Positions 1 to 10,561 of a stretch of DNA of 64,000 bases are shown piece after piece; within the stretch, counting starts at the first letter, position 1, and each line of letters begins with the position of its first letter. Under the pieces are notes generated by a model. It was given only the letters and a program-made list of their open reading frames with translations, was not told the origin of the DNA and ran no database searches. Location: positions 1,488,001-1,552,000 of the forward strand of contig JAULSR010000003.1 in assembly GCA_030512295.1 (NCBI GenBank), in the 5' to 3' direction. Origin of the DNA: Bombardia bombarda. Its lineage: Eukaryota; Ascomycota; Sordariomycetes; Sordariales; Lasiosphaeriaceae. A program made the translations under genes and the position numbers.

Positions 1-1049
1 GAATTGCGGCTGATTGCTGTCTGTTGGCCACCGCAGTATTACTACCCCTTATCAAGATCGGAATTTTCAGTAAGTGTGGCTCGCCCCATATTATGATCCC
101 TTCCTGTTCGGTAGCTGACCCCCTTCAGCGTTTTTGACACCCTCACACCCATCTAATAAGTATGAACCGTCTTCGCTTGTGATATGAGGAGTTGGTAGGA
201 GGGATTGGTATGACACAAGCGAATGGCAACTGTGAGATGTCACGTAGCATAAACACGTTGGGCGAGGTGAAATATGTAAGGTATGTATGATGGGGTCGGT
301 TTACATGTGTTGAGCTGCCTCGGCGTGTTCTGAGGGCTAAATGTCGTCCCAAAGCCACGTCGTCCAGAGAATCTGCTGTACAACAACCATCTGAAAAGGG
401 CAGGTCCCGATATTAGTGACGGCACGAGAACACATGAACCATGTCTCGGGGCCCTGCAGAGTCCTTGCGGGGTCTGATCGAGAAGCAACCAGGCCCGGGC
501 CTTGGCCCAAGAGGCACGGAGGAGAGTTGGATAGGGACTGCATATACGATTTGTACGCTGTTTGTTTTTATGGTATTGGCTTACCCAGCTTCTGTCGCGG
601 CTAGCCATCCAGATCACGATGAATGCTGTGCTGCGACTCCCCGCACGGCTCGGGGGTCATCCGGCTGGGTTGGTGGTGCTGGGTCAATAGTTCACTGCTA
701 CCTCTGAGGTGCTGCCTCACCGCCGGTTGCCCGTTTCGGGCAGGTTGGGGTACCATCCTGGGAAAGGAACAAGGTCGCAGCCGGTGATCGTCGTGCATCA
801 CGAGCGTGCGCGTGAGTCCGAAAAGGACGGGGACAGCAAGGGATTCGGTCAAATAGAGCTGTGGTATTGTGTGTGATGGCCTGGGAACCTGGTTTGTTCC
901 TAGGACCATAAAGTCGGGAAATAAAACCTTAATGTTTGAGCGAGTTGGTGGTTGAGTTTGTGCTGCGAGACTTCGATTTCGCCATCCGTTCCATTTTCCT
1001 TGGCCTCATACTTGCTACTGACCCAGACCAGTGGAACAAACGTGGCGAA
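1..1049. other. Left-edge intergenic region
   Basis: No convincing gene. The short open frames here overlap each other on both strands and have no recognisable domain. The last few hundred bases are presumably the promoter and 5' leader of the GH31 gene; an A/T-rich stretch lies at about 918-932. An in-frame ATG at 936 would precede the hydrophobic signal peptide with 38 non-signal residues, so I do not use it. Confidence 0.5.
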
Positions 1050-3680
1050 ATGAACATGGCTCGGCTTCTTTTGGGAATCTTTGTGCTTGGCACGACTGTT
1101 CTTGCGGCACCTGAGCTCACGTGTCCTGGGTACACGGCGACAAACATCCAGCAGACTGATAGCCATCTTACCGCAGACCTCACTCTGCCCTCCAGCAGCT
1201 GCAGTCTGTATGGTAACGATATTACGAACCTCAAGCTGATTGTTGAGTACCAGACTGGTTCGTTGAGCATGATTCTTACCCCCCAAGCCAACATAACGTG
1301 CTCACCACTCTCAGATACTCGTCTACATGTCCTGCTGCAAGATGCCGGGTCCAACATCTATCAAGTTCAAGAGCAGTTTCTACCCCGGCCCATCAGTCAA
1401 AATGCCTCAGCTGCAACTGCTGCACTGCACTTTTCCTTCAAGACGAGCCCGTTTTCCTTTGAAGTCATCCGAGTCAGTACGGGACAGGTTCTGTTCGACA
1501 CCTCGGCAGCGCCGCTCATCTTCGAGTCCCAATACGTCCGGCTCCGCACCAAACTCCCGCAGGATGTAAACCTCTATGGCCTAGGGGAACATTCTGACGA
1601 CTTCCGACTTGCGACTACCAATTATACACGCACGCTGTGGAACGCCGAGTCGCCTTATATCCCAAGAGGACAAAACCTGTACGGAAGCCACCCCGTCTAC
1701 TTTGATCATCGTGGGGTGTTGGGCACACATGGAGTGTTTCTGCTCAACTCAAATGGGATGGACATCATCATCAACCAGACGGAGGAGGCTGGGGAGCAGT
1801 ATCTAGAGTACAACACCATTGGAGGCGTTCTCGACTTCTACTTCCTCGCTGGTCCCGAGCCCGCTGCTGTCAGCAAGCAGTACGCCGAGGTCGTGGGCCT
1901 GCCAGCGCTGCCGCCCTACTGGTCTCTTGGGTTTCACCAATGCAAGTACGGATGGCCCAGCGTCGACTATGTCGCCGAGGTAGTGGCAAACTACTCCGCG
2001 GCTGGGATCCCGCTTGAGGTAGTCTGGGGCGACATCGACTACATGGACGCCCACCAGGATTTCACAACTGACCCCGTCCTCTACCCTCTGGACCGCATGC
2101 GCGCCCTCGTCGACTCCCTCCACCAACACAACCAACGCTACGTCATGATCCTCGACCCCGGCATCCACAACCAAGCCAGCTACGACCCGTTCGCGCGCGG
2201 CGCCCAAAAAGACGTCTTCCTCAAAGCCGCAGACGGCTCCCACTACCGCGGCAACCAGTGGGCAGGCGAGGTCGTCTGGCCGGACTGGCTCGCCGCCAAC
2301 ACCCAGGACTGGTGGACCAACGAGGTCGCCACCTTCTTCAACCCCGCAACCGGCATCGACATCGACGGCCTCTGGAACGACATGAACGAGGCGTCAAACT
2401 TTTGCCCCGACGTCACCTGCCTCGGCGACCCCCCACCGCCATCCCTGCCATCGCCCTCACCAAACAACACAGCCCCCGGCACCAAAAAGGGCCTGCCGGG
2501 CCGCAACCTCTTCGCCCCGCCCTACCCCATCCACAACCACCGCGGCCCCGCCCTGTCCGGCTACACCCTCTTCACCAACATCACCGCCGCCGACGGCACC
2601 GCTCTCTACGACACCCACAACCTCTACGGCACCGCCATGGCCGCCGCCACGCGCGCCGCGCTGCTCGCGCGCCGCCCGGCCAAGCGCCCCTTTGTGCTCA
2701 CGCGCTCGACCTTCGCCGGCGCCGGCCGCGTCGCGGCCCACTGGTTCGGCGACAACGACTCGAGCTGGGCGCACTACCGCGCGTCGATCGCGCAGCTGCT
2801 CGCCTTCGCGGCGGTGCACGCCATGCCCATGGTCGGGTCCGACGTCTGCGGGTTCAACGGCGACACGAGCGAGCACCTGTGCGCGCGCTGGGCGACGCTG
2901 GGCGCGTTCCAGCCTTTCTACAGGAACCACGCGGATGTCACGGCGGCGTCGCAGGAGTTTTACCGGTGGGACGTGGTGGCGGCGGCGGCGAGGAAGGCGA
3001 TGGGGGCGCGGTATCGGTTGTTGGATTATTTGTATACTGCGCTGAGGAGGGCGGGCGGGAGGGAGGGCAGGCCGGTGGCGAGTCCGTTGTGGTTCTGGTG
3101 GCCGGGGGATGAGCGGACGTTTGGGGTGCAGACGCAGTGGATGTTGGGGGAGGCGCTGATGGTGGCGCCGGTGGTGGAGGAGGAGGGGATGGGGGTGGAT
3201 CTGTATCTGCCGGGGGATGTGTGGTTTGATTTTTGGACGGGGGGGAGGGTGGAGGGGGGGAAGGGGGGAGAGGTGGTGAGGTTGGATGGGGTGGGGTGGG
3301 AGGATATTCCCGTGTTTGTGAGGGGGGGGACGGTGGTGCCGATGAGGGTTGGAGGGATTGGGGAGATGATGACGACGGAGGAGGTGAGGGGGAGGAATTT
3401 CACGATTGTGGTTGCGCCCGGGGGGGATGGGATGGCGAGGGGCGGGTTGTTTCTTGATGATGGGGAGAGTGTGGATGTTGGGGCTGGGGGGCAGTGGTCG
3501 GAGATTGAGTTTGTTTGGGATGGCGGGTTGGGGGTGTTCGAGGCGAATGGGACGTTTGGGTTTGGGACGGAGGTGGTGGTGGAGAGCGTGGTTGTGCTGG
3601 GCGGTGGTGAGGGCGGTGTTGGAAATTTGACGGTGACGGGACCGTGGGGGTTGGGAGAGGCGTTTGGGTTCCATTTGTGA
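1050..3680 (+). CDS. Secreted GH31 alpha-glucosidase
   Basis: Single-exon gene, 876 aa, for a glycoside hydrolase family 31 enzyme (alpha-glucosidase, possibly acting on maltose, starch oligomers or xylosides), secreted into the medium. The start at 1050 puts a signal peptide first (MNMARLLLGIFVLGTTVLA, cleavage near residue 19). The galactose-mutarotase-like N-terminal domain is followed by the (beta/alpha)8 barrel. The nucleophile is Asp444 in the motif GLWNDMNEAS and the acid/base is Asp568 in HWFGDNDSSW, both intact. Many N-glycosylation sequons are present. The last 700 bases are extremely G-rich on the coding strand, which opens a long spurious frame on the other strand. Family is certain; substrate is not. 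Confidence 0.95.
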   Translation: MNMARLLLGIFVLGTTVLAAPELTCPGYTATNIQQTDSHLTADLTLPSSSCSLYGNDITNLKLIVEYQTGSLSMILTPQANITCSPLSDTRLHVLLQDAGSNIYQVQEQFLPRPISQNASAATAALHFSFKTSPFSFEVIRVSTGQVLFDTSAAPLIFESQYVRLRTKLPQDVNLYGLGEHSDDFRLATTNYTRTLWNAESPYIPRGQNLYGSHPVYFDHRGVLGTHGVFLLNSNGMDIIINQTEEAGEQYLEYNTIGGVLDFYFLAGPEPAAVSKQYAEVVGLPALPPYWSLGFHQCKYGWPSVDYVAEVVANYSAAGIPLEVVWGDIDYMDAHQDFTTDPVLYPLDRMRALVDSLHQHNQRYVMILDPGIHNQASYDPFARGAQKDVFLKAADGSHYRGNQWAGEVVWPDWLAANTQDWWTNEVATFFNPATGIDIDGLWNDMNEASNFCPDVTCLGDPPPPSLPSPSPNNTAPGTKKGLPGRNLFAPPYPIHNHRGPALSGYTLFTNITAADGTALYDTHNLYGTAMAAATRAALLARRPAKRPFVLTRSTFAGAGRVAAHWFGDNDSSWAHYRASIAQLLAFAAVHAMPMVGSDVCGFNGDTSEHLCARWATLGAFQPFYRNHADVTAASQEFYRWDVVAAAARKAMGARYRLLDYLYTALRRAGGREGRPVASPLWFWWPGDERTFGVQTQWMLGEALMVAPVVEEEGMGVDLYLPGDVWFDFWTGGRVEGGKGGEVVRLDGVGWEDIPVFVRGGTVVPMRVGGIGEMMTTEEVRGRNFTIVVAPGGDGMARGGLFLDDGESVDVGAGGQWSEIEFVWDGGLGVFEANGTFGFGTEVVVESVVVLGGGEGGVGNLTVTGPWGLGEAFGFHL

Positions 3681-4580
3681 GGGGGGTATGATGATTGTGA
3701 AATCATCAAGTTTACGAGTCAGTAGTTCAACTGTTTTGCTATTAATCGAGGCTCTTAGGCTGTTATGATATGGAAAGATATCAGACCATGATATACTTTC
3801 GACGTCGGGATTTGCAAAAAGAGAGCCTCCTCCCCTCTGGTACTATCCCGAAGAAAAAAAGTTGCACTGCTCTGCACAATCCCATACCAAGACCGTAAAT
3901 GATCGCAAGTTCACCATTCTTTCATATAAAAACCGATTGCGCTTGGGCATATGAGACTTGGTATTGGAAGTTTGGGCGGCCTGTCGGCCAGGCTGGTGGC
4001 TGGTTGACACTGAAAATTCTGATTGAACGATGAACATTCTAGAAGGCTCCATTATTATGCCGGGTGTATTTGGCAAGTCACTTATCTGTTGTTCCTACAC
4101 AACGGGAAGCAGCGAGGCATTAGTTTTATTTGGTATCGGGGCAAAACCCGACGTGATTGGCCACAAAGTCACAACCCCATTCTTTGGTACACCAACCAGG
4201 CCGTTCCCGCTGTTGGTCTGCTTCTGTGCCTCATTCTTTTCGTCCTGCGCCTTCGAAATCACCTCGGTTTTCTAGCCAGTTCAACATCTAGCGAACATGT
4301 TGAGCATCCCGAACACATAAGCTCGATCATCTTTACTCAGTTGATCCCGTGTTGCCTTTTCCTATCTCGTTCGTTTATTTTGCGAAGAAAGACATCTGCT
4401 GGAAGCGAGGTTACTTCACCCAGTGTTCCCATTCTCTTGTGTTTCACAATTCCTTCACACTTCAGGCCACGTCTCACTTTCGCATTCATCTGCCGAAAAG
4501 GTACACCTTCCAGCAAAGAGTTCCGTTTATCCGTTCACTGTCCAATCCGTCACTAACCTTGTACAGAAACAACCATAGCC
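3681..4580. other. Intergenic region between GH31 and DUF6604 genes
   Basis: About 900 bases without a supported gene. It should hold the GH31 terminator and the DUF6604 promoter. Overlapping frames at 4023-4675 show no family signature. The DUF6604 start context (AGCCATGG at 4577-4584) is a good fungal initiation context. Confidence 0.5.
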
Positions 4581-7324
4581 ATGGATACCTGGAGACGATA
4601 CAAACTCGGGCAGGCCAGATTTATCACCTGGTTGCAGCAGACGGCCGTCAAAGTCGCACCGAAGCCACCGGATGAACCTCAGGGGGTGCACGGCTCCCGA
4701 AAACTGGAATCGACATTCTCGAAGGAGAAGCGCAAAGAAACCCCTACCCAAGACACAATTGGGGGATTAGCGTTGAAAGACATCGAACGCTCGGCCAAAA
4801 TAGTCGTTGACAATGCCAATCCTGGCGAGGTTCCTGTCAAGGTGATCAAAACTTTGCGAAAAGTCATAACATTGCGAAAGAAAAGTGCGGAATTCTGGCA
4901 CAACACAGCCCTCGAGTGCAAAGACAAGGACATGACAGAAAGCAACACCAGACATGCCCATATGATTGCTGTTTTGGAGAGAATCATGGCAATGCTAGAG
5001 GACATTTGCAGTAAAGCTACCCCCACGTCACAGAAGCCTGAGCAACAGGGTATCCAGCTATCAAACATGTTCGAGAATCTCTATGTCTCTGACCACGAGG
5101 CGATGAATTCCGATGACGACGATGTTGACATACAGCCACAAAAGAAACCCACCAAGCGGGTAAAGTCTCGCAATTCACAAAGAGGCAAGGCTAAGCGGGA
5201 TGGAAAGAAATATCTTCAAGGGGGTTCAACAAAGAGAGAGCCCGAGAATGAATCCTCATGGGCTGATAACTCTGGTTACACCGACGAAACACTCGACAAA
5301 GAAGCAGCCAGAGCGGATGACGACCCACAGGATATATATCTCATCATATACTGCCTATTCGAGGGGTTCAACTCCATCAAGAACTACATCGTTGAGCGCT
5401 ATTGCGACTACTTCTATAAAGATCACGCTGCTCCCCTCGATTTTCTTGCTGTTCTGACTAACTTGGCATTTGAGCTGTTCCACCAACTGGAAGAAGGTTA
5501 TAAGAGTCTCATACCCGATTCAAGGTTAGAGACATATACGGTGATGATTTCTGAGATCTTCTTTTCTTCCAGAGGTATAGCAGAAGACTTGATCAGGGTC
5601 TGGATACTGCTCATGCTGACACTATTGCTTGCATCACAATGGGTTGTCCCAACTGCTGTGCCAAAGTCGGCGGACAGCCTCGGAACATATATTTCAGACC
5701 GGAACAATCTGATCGCCTAGCCGTGACAGCATCTCTTATCATACGATCTGGCAAACTGTATAGTCCTGAAGGGGAAATCTCATTGCGTTTGGCAGCAGAA
5801 TACGAAGAACTCGGAGAGCAGAAGCAATATGGCACCACCAACCCACAAGAGCGATTCAAACTTCAGAAGGCTGTCATGGCAAATCTGTTCGAGGACATGA
5901 CAGTCATCAAGCGACTTAAAGAAACAAGGACAGAAGATGTCGTGCTTCCTTCGGAGCCAGAAATGTATCTGGATTATCAAGACTCTCTTAGACGAGTTGA
6001 CACTAACTGCGCTTCTAAGAAAGAGAATGATAGATCGATCTCAATCTCGTTCGTATTTTCACTTCAGCTATGGATTGAAATTCGAACCACCCTTGAACTG
6101 CACACAGTAGATGCTTTCAGTCAGATGCAGTCGATAGCGAGAACAGCCAGACAGAAGCTGAGAAATTGCCTACGTGCCATTACTAATCCTGAATTGATGT
6201 TATCCACAAAATGGGTGAAGGACATTAAATCGCTCGCTAACGCTGAGCTAAAAATCCTCGATCGCTATATGCTGAAAGACATCACATATTGTGAGAAGCA
6301 GAATAGCTGGCGTGATCTTGGTGAGCCGGATGAGGTGGAGAAAGTACAGCCATTTCATCTCGTCAAATCTGAGCCAGTCTGGGCGGGGCTTTTGGAGTTC
6401 CATGCTCGGCTAGTTTTGTTTCAAATTGGTGATGTTTTCACAAGGAGTTCGGCTGTCATCGGGGCGGCAGGTTACATTTACTCGGCCGCACGTGTTCACA
6501 ACCCCGGTTCTGTTCCAAAATGGCAGATGATGGAAAAGTGGACTGACACGGCCTACTCCAGCGCTAGTATTTTCAAGAAAGGAACGAGTCTCGCTAGTCC
6601 CGTAGCAATACTTCGCCATTGCCCAAAAGGTCTCGCAAACATGCTCAACCCTAAGGATCCCAACCCGCGGATGCTTTATGCTGTCGCCTTGTTCGGTCGA
6701 TATGTTTCTTGCTGCCGGCTTGAACATCATTTCATGGAGTACATGTCGGAAATCGCGCAATGGCGATCAGCGTTGACCGCCCCCGAGATGAACGCTTCCG
6801 AGAAGGCTTGCAAGGACATACCGGTGACGAACAACAACACGACTGATTCATTTACAACCGAGAAAGGAGGCGGACAGAAGCTCAAAAATGCTAACCCACT
6901 CGGCCTCCTAGAGCTCTTGGATGAGATTTTGAGCAACGAGATTAACGATATCCTCGCAGTGGATCATTTCGACCTCTTCGATCAGAGCATCCGTCTTCTG
7001 GAATCTGTGCATGCGTCGTCCGAAGGCCTGGGACTTCAGAAAAGGCTTGGTTGGCCAAGAGACCAGTCAGGCATTCTCCCTAAACTCCCCGAACTGCTTC
7101 TTCACCGCTGTGACGCGGGAAATGCCGACGAAATTCTTGACGCCATGGCTCGTGCTGTGGGAGGATGTACGGAAGAATTCCAGAAGCAGCCGAATTCTTC
7201 GTTCGAGGAGGATGAAGAAAATGATGAGGACAACGATCCGGGTGTAAAGTACGATAAATATGTTGACACAAGCTCGTCCCGGCTGCGAGGGAAGTGGGCC
7301 ATGGGTTGGAAGCAATCTAAGTGA
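4581..7324 (+). CDS. DUF6604-domain protein
   Basis: Large intracellular protein of about 900 aa. The N-terminus (RYKLGQARFITWLQQTA, residues 5-21) is the opening signature of the DUF6604 domain found in many filamentous fungi, function unknown. It is followed by a basic linker (about 180-230) and a domain containing YCLFEGFNSIKNYIVERYCDY. The first frame ends at 5720; a second runs from about 5580 to 7324, so the reading frame changes at 5525-5600. Either a short intron (for example 5525-5580 or 5525-5583) joins them, or one base is missing near 5585-5595. The residues just before the break look coding, which favours a missing base. The C-terminus has an acidic stretch near 7205-7240. Confidence 0.7.
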
Positions 7325-7660
7325 TCAGCATGAAACAGAGCTCTAAGTGTGCGGCTGATAGGAAGACATGCTTTTTCAGACTTACAAGCACCACCTGTCC
7401 GATGTATGGCAGTGGCACTACATAGAAGTCAGAGAAGCCAAAGTTGTACCACAACGGTATGTGCATTGTGAAACTCACTGATTGCCTTGTCATTGGCTTC
7501 GATTGATCAGTGGCGAGTGTAGCATCAGTTGCGAACTTCTTACTGTAAACGATGTCGTGGACCAATTTCATTGTTGAATTTCGATTATCCCTGAAAAACG
7601 AACGATGAAGATCATTTGCATGGCGATTGAACGGAAGCCTGAGGTAGCGGTCAATCAAAG
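7325..7660 (-). pseudogene. Possible remnant of a fungal acyltransferase
   Basis: A minus-strand open stretch (stop at 7317) contains SFTMHIPLWYNFGFSDFYVVPLP followed by a Gly and hydrophobic residues. This weakly recalls the conserved C-terminal 'W...P.Y..DFG.G.P..V..P' segment of the BAHD/trichothecene acetyltransferase-like family (PF02458). No upstream catalytic HxxxD motif is visible and the frame does not extend. It may be a decayed 3' fragment or chance. The remainder of 7661-7896 is the presumed kinesin promoter. Confidence 0.2.
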
Positions 7661-7896
7661 CCTCTGTTATTCGGATGCCTGCTGAGACCTTAGGCAGTGA
7701 TTAATCGATTCCCGAGGGACGCTGCCTAAATATTGGAGTCTTGGGCGGCTCAAGACAGGGGATGCCAAGTTGTTGCCTACACTAGATCAGGGGTAAGAAC
7801 AAAATCAAGTTAAGTATCCCGAAAGCTTCAATTAATATCTAAAATATCGTTCAAACCTATCACCCACATTCCACATTCATACTAAGTGTAGCAGAA

Positions 7897-9904
7897 ATGG
7901 ACCAGTTCATCCTCGACAACGGAGATCGCTACAGGGCCCTTGTGCGAGCCTTCAAGCCCGCCCCGGCAACGTCCGGGAATGACCCAAGCGACTCAATTCA
8001 AGCAAGCCCAGATTTCACCGTATGCGCCCGCATCCGGCCCATGCTAGAAGATGAGACGTCCCTTGGGCTCTCCGAAGGGATATTCATACGAGACCACGCC
8101 CAGACCGTCGACGTACACCAGCTCAAAAAAGCCGTCAGAGGACCCCCACCCTCATCTCGACAAACCACACAGTCGACCACGTCTTCGGCCCCCAAACACA
8201 AACATCCCAAATCTACGCCACCGTCGTCCAGCCCATCGTCCCCTGGGCCTGGGCCGGCGGCGTCGGCACGCTCTTCTCCTACGGCCAGACCGGCTCCGGC
8301 AAGACCTTCACCGTCAGCGCCCTCGAGCGCCACGTCGCCGAGACCCTAATGGACGGGTCGTCCCTCGAGGGATCCCGAAAAATCTTCATCTGCATCATCG
8401 AGCTCGCCGGCCAAAAGGCCTTTGACCTGCTCAACGCGCGCAAGCCCATCTCCATCCTCGAAGACTCGTTCGGCACGACGCAGCTGGCCGGCGCGGCAGA
8501 GCACCACATCACCGACGTCGCCGTCTTCTTCCACCACATCGATGCCGCGGCGCTGCTCCGCCGCACCGAGGCGACCAAGAAGAACGACGAGTCCTCGCGC
8601 TCCCACGCCATCTGCCGCATCCGCATCGAGAATCCCAGCGCGCCAGAGGCCGACGACGGGCTGCTGTACCTTGTTGACCTGGCTGGGTCGGAGGCTGCGA
8701 GAGATAAGGATTTGCATGATGCTGGTAGAATGAAGGAGGCGCGCGAGATTAATACCAGTCTGTCGGTTCTTAAGGACTGTATCCGCGGGCGGGCGCTGCA
8801 TGATGCGGACTCGCTGGCTCCTGGTGGTGGTGGCAAATCCAGCGTCAAAAAGCCGTACATCCCCTTCCGCCAGAGCACGCTGACCAAGACGCTGAAACAT
8901 GTGTTTGACCCGGCCAGCACGCGCCAGTGCAAGACCATCACCATCGCCTGCGTCAACCCGTGCGTGCTCGATGTGGGACCGACCAGGAACACCCTGCGCT
9001 ATGCGGAACTGCTGCGCGTGTCGGTGCCCAGGCCCAAGGCGGTCGAGCACGACCCGGCCGCGCCGTCGACGTGGAACAATGAGCAGATGAGAGCGTGGAT
9101 TGATAGCAGTGTGAGTGGTTGTGTTTCTGCTGCCCTTCTTGAATCAACTGACGACGACGACATAATAATTAGTCGGGAACACCGCCCATCTCCTCCGCCC
9201 TCCTCGCGCCGACCGAATCAGGCCGCCAGCTGCTGCACCTCTCCGCCACGTCCTTCGTCTACCGCTGCCTCAAGACCGAGGGGGTTTCAGCCGAGCAGGC
9301 GAATGCCTTCCAGGCCAAGTTCTGGCGGTTGCATTTTGACTCGTTGCATCGCTCGGGCAAGGCCGGTGTTGGTGCTGGTGCGGTCTCCTCCCCCTCTTCC
9401 CACACCATCACCAATAGCAGCAGAAGTGCCGAAGAGCCCAGCAGCAGCATGCCAGACCTCTCCCGTCAGGAGAAACTCGACTCCAGCGTCGACCCCGAAC
9501 CGGGGGCTGACGCCATCCCCTTTAAGCAGCGCATTCGACCAGGCATGGTTGTTAGCTGGAGTAGCAGTAAGAGTGTTGTTGCAGCTTGGGGCGATGGCGG
9601 TTTTTATTCTTCTGTCGCTGCTGCTGCGGGGATTGGTATGGCCAAGAATTACGCGCTAATTCTGTGTCCTGCCTCGGCGGTGGGCGAGCGGGTTAGGGAT
9701 GTGCGCGGGGTGAAGGTGAACGGTAAGGAGAAGGAGGAGGGCGACGGGGAGCGCTATTTGTGTGCTATGATACTGCCAGCCATCATGCCGGGTGCGTATA
9801 GCATCAGTATGTGGCGGCACGTTGTAGTAGGCGTGGAGCAGATGGAGGAGGAGGCGCTGTTGGAGTTTGATAATGCGACGAGGTATTATTTTCTTACTGT
9901 TTAG
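7897..9904 (+). CDS. Kinesin-like motor-domain protein
   Basis: About 648 aa. The motor core is clear: FTVCARIRPM at the N-terminus, VDHVFGP, the P-loop GQTGSGKT, switch I (SSRSHA), switch II (VDLAGSEAA) and the microtubule-binding INTSLSVLK segment. An intron at 9111-9172 (GTGAGT...TTAG) is phase 0 and joins the motor to a C-terminal part with a helical segment (SALLAPTESG to FQAKFWRLHF) and an end domain with RIRPGMVVSW, closing RYYFLTV. The motor is split between two frames: residues up to VRG read in one and VDHVFGP onwards in the next. One extra C in the C run at 8143-8147 would restore a continuous kinesin core. No intron of the right phase fits. Probably an assembly error, less likely a real lesion. 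Confidence 0.85.
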
Positions 9905-10122
9905 AGGAGAGAATTGATTGTGGCTCGTTCGAAAGGACTGGTGAGAAGTTGGAGTGGGTTCTGGAGCAGACCTCCTTACCCGATAACGTGCGTTTTCGAT
10001 GGTTTATTTGAGCTTTTATTAGTTCATGTTCGGAGAGGGCATAAAAATTCCCAGCCTGTCAGTGCACCCCGAAATTAAAATATGTGTGACATGTAAAAAG
10101 ATCAAAAGAGACCAATCAGATT
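9905..10122. other. Convergent 3' intergenic segment
   Basis: Short A/T-rich spacer after the kinesin stop, before the tRNA-Ser gene. No protein gene. Confidence 0.5.
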
Positions 10123-10204
10123 CGACGTGGGCCGGATTTGAACCGACGCCTCCGAAGAGACATGATTTCGAGTCATGCGCGTTAGACCACTCTGCCACCA
10201 CGCC
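10123..10204 (-). tRNA. tRNA-Ser (anticodon CGA)
   Basis: 82-nt cloverleaf on the minus strand. The acceptor stem GGCGTGG pairs with CCACGTC (one G-U), with discriminator G as expected for serine. The anticodon loop CTCGAAA gives CGA, reading codon UCG. A long variable arm (around TCTCTTCGGA) and a T arm GTCGG/CCGGC with TTCAAAT loop are present. No intron. Confidence 0.95.
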
Positions 10205-10561
10205 TATTGAACAGCTGGTTCCATGTAAAAATGGGTCCGTAAGTCTGCTTAAGGAAGGGGCTGGCCTGATCAACAAAGCTGACAGTAACAGCCCATCGGC
10301 TCTCTGATAGATTGTCCAGCATTAATACGTGCTTGTTGCTAATATGTTTCCCTGCTTTCCGTTAACTGGGCACTTATGAGTAACCCTAACCCAGCACATC
10401 GAATCGTGGGCAAACACTCAGTTCAGGGGTAAATGGCCATTATTTGCAGCTATTCCACGTCACAAAAACGTATTTACATCACCACTCCCAATCACCCAAA
10501 CAGCCCCCAGAATACTTATTCAATCTCCAATTACCCATCATTCATCTCCTACATCTTCAAC
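10205..10561. other. 3' intergenic segment between tRNA-Ser and amidohydrolase
   Basis: Spacer with no supported gene. It probably holds the terminator of the minus-strand amidohydrolase gene; a C/A-rich tract starts near 10460. Confidence 0.5.

Noticed and set aside
2457..3674. 405-codon open frame antisense to the GH31 gene
   Set aside because: It results from the G-rich coding strand. The encoded sequence is Pro/His/Arg low complexity with no domain, and the sense frame has intact catalytic motifs.
4023..4675. Overlapping open frames upstream of the DUF6604 gene
   Set aside because: No domain, several frames overlap, and the Kozak-like start at 4581 begins the recognised domain.
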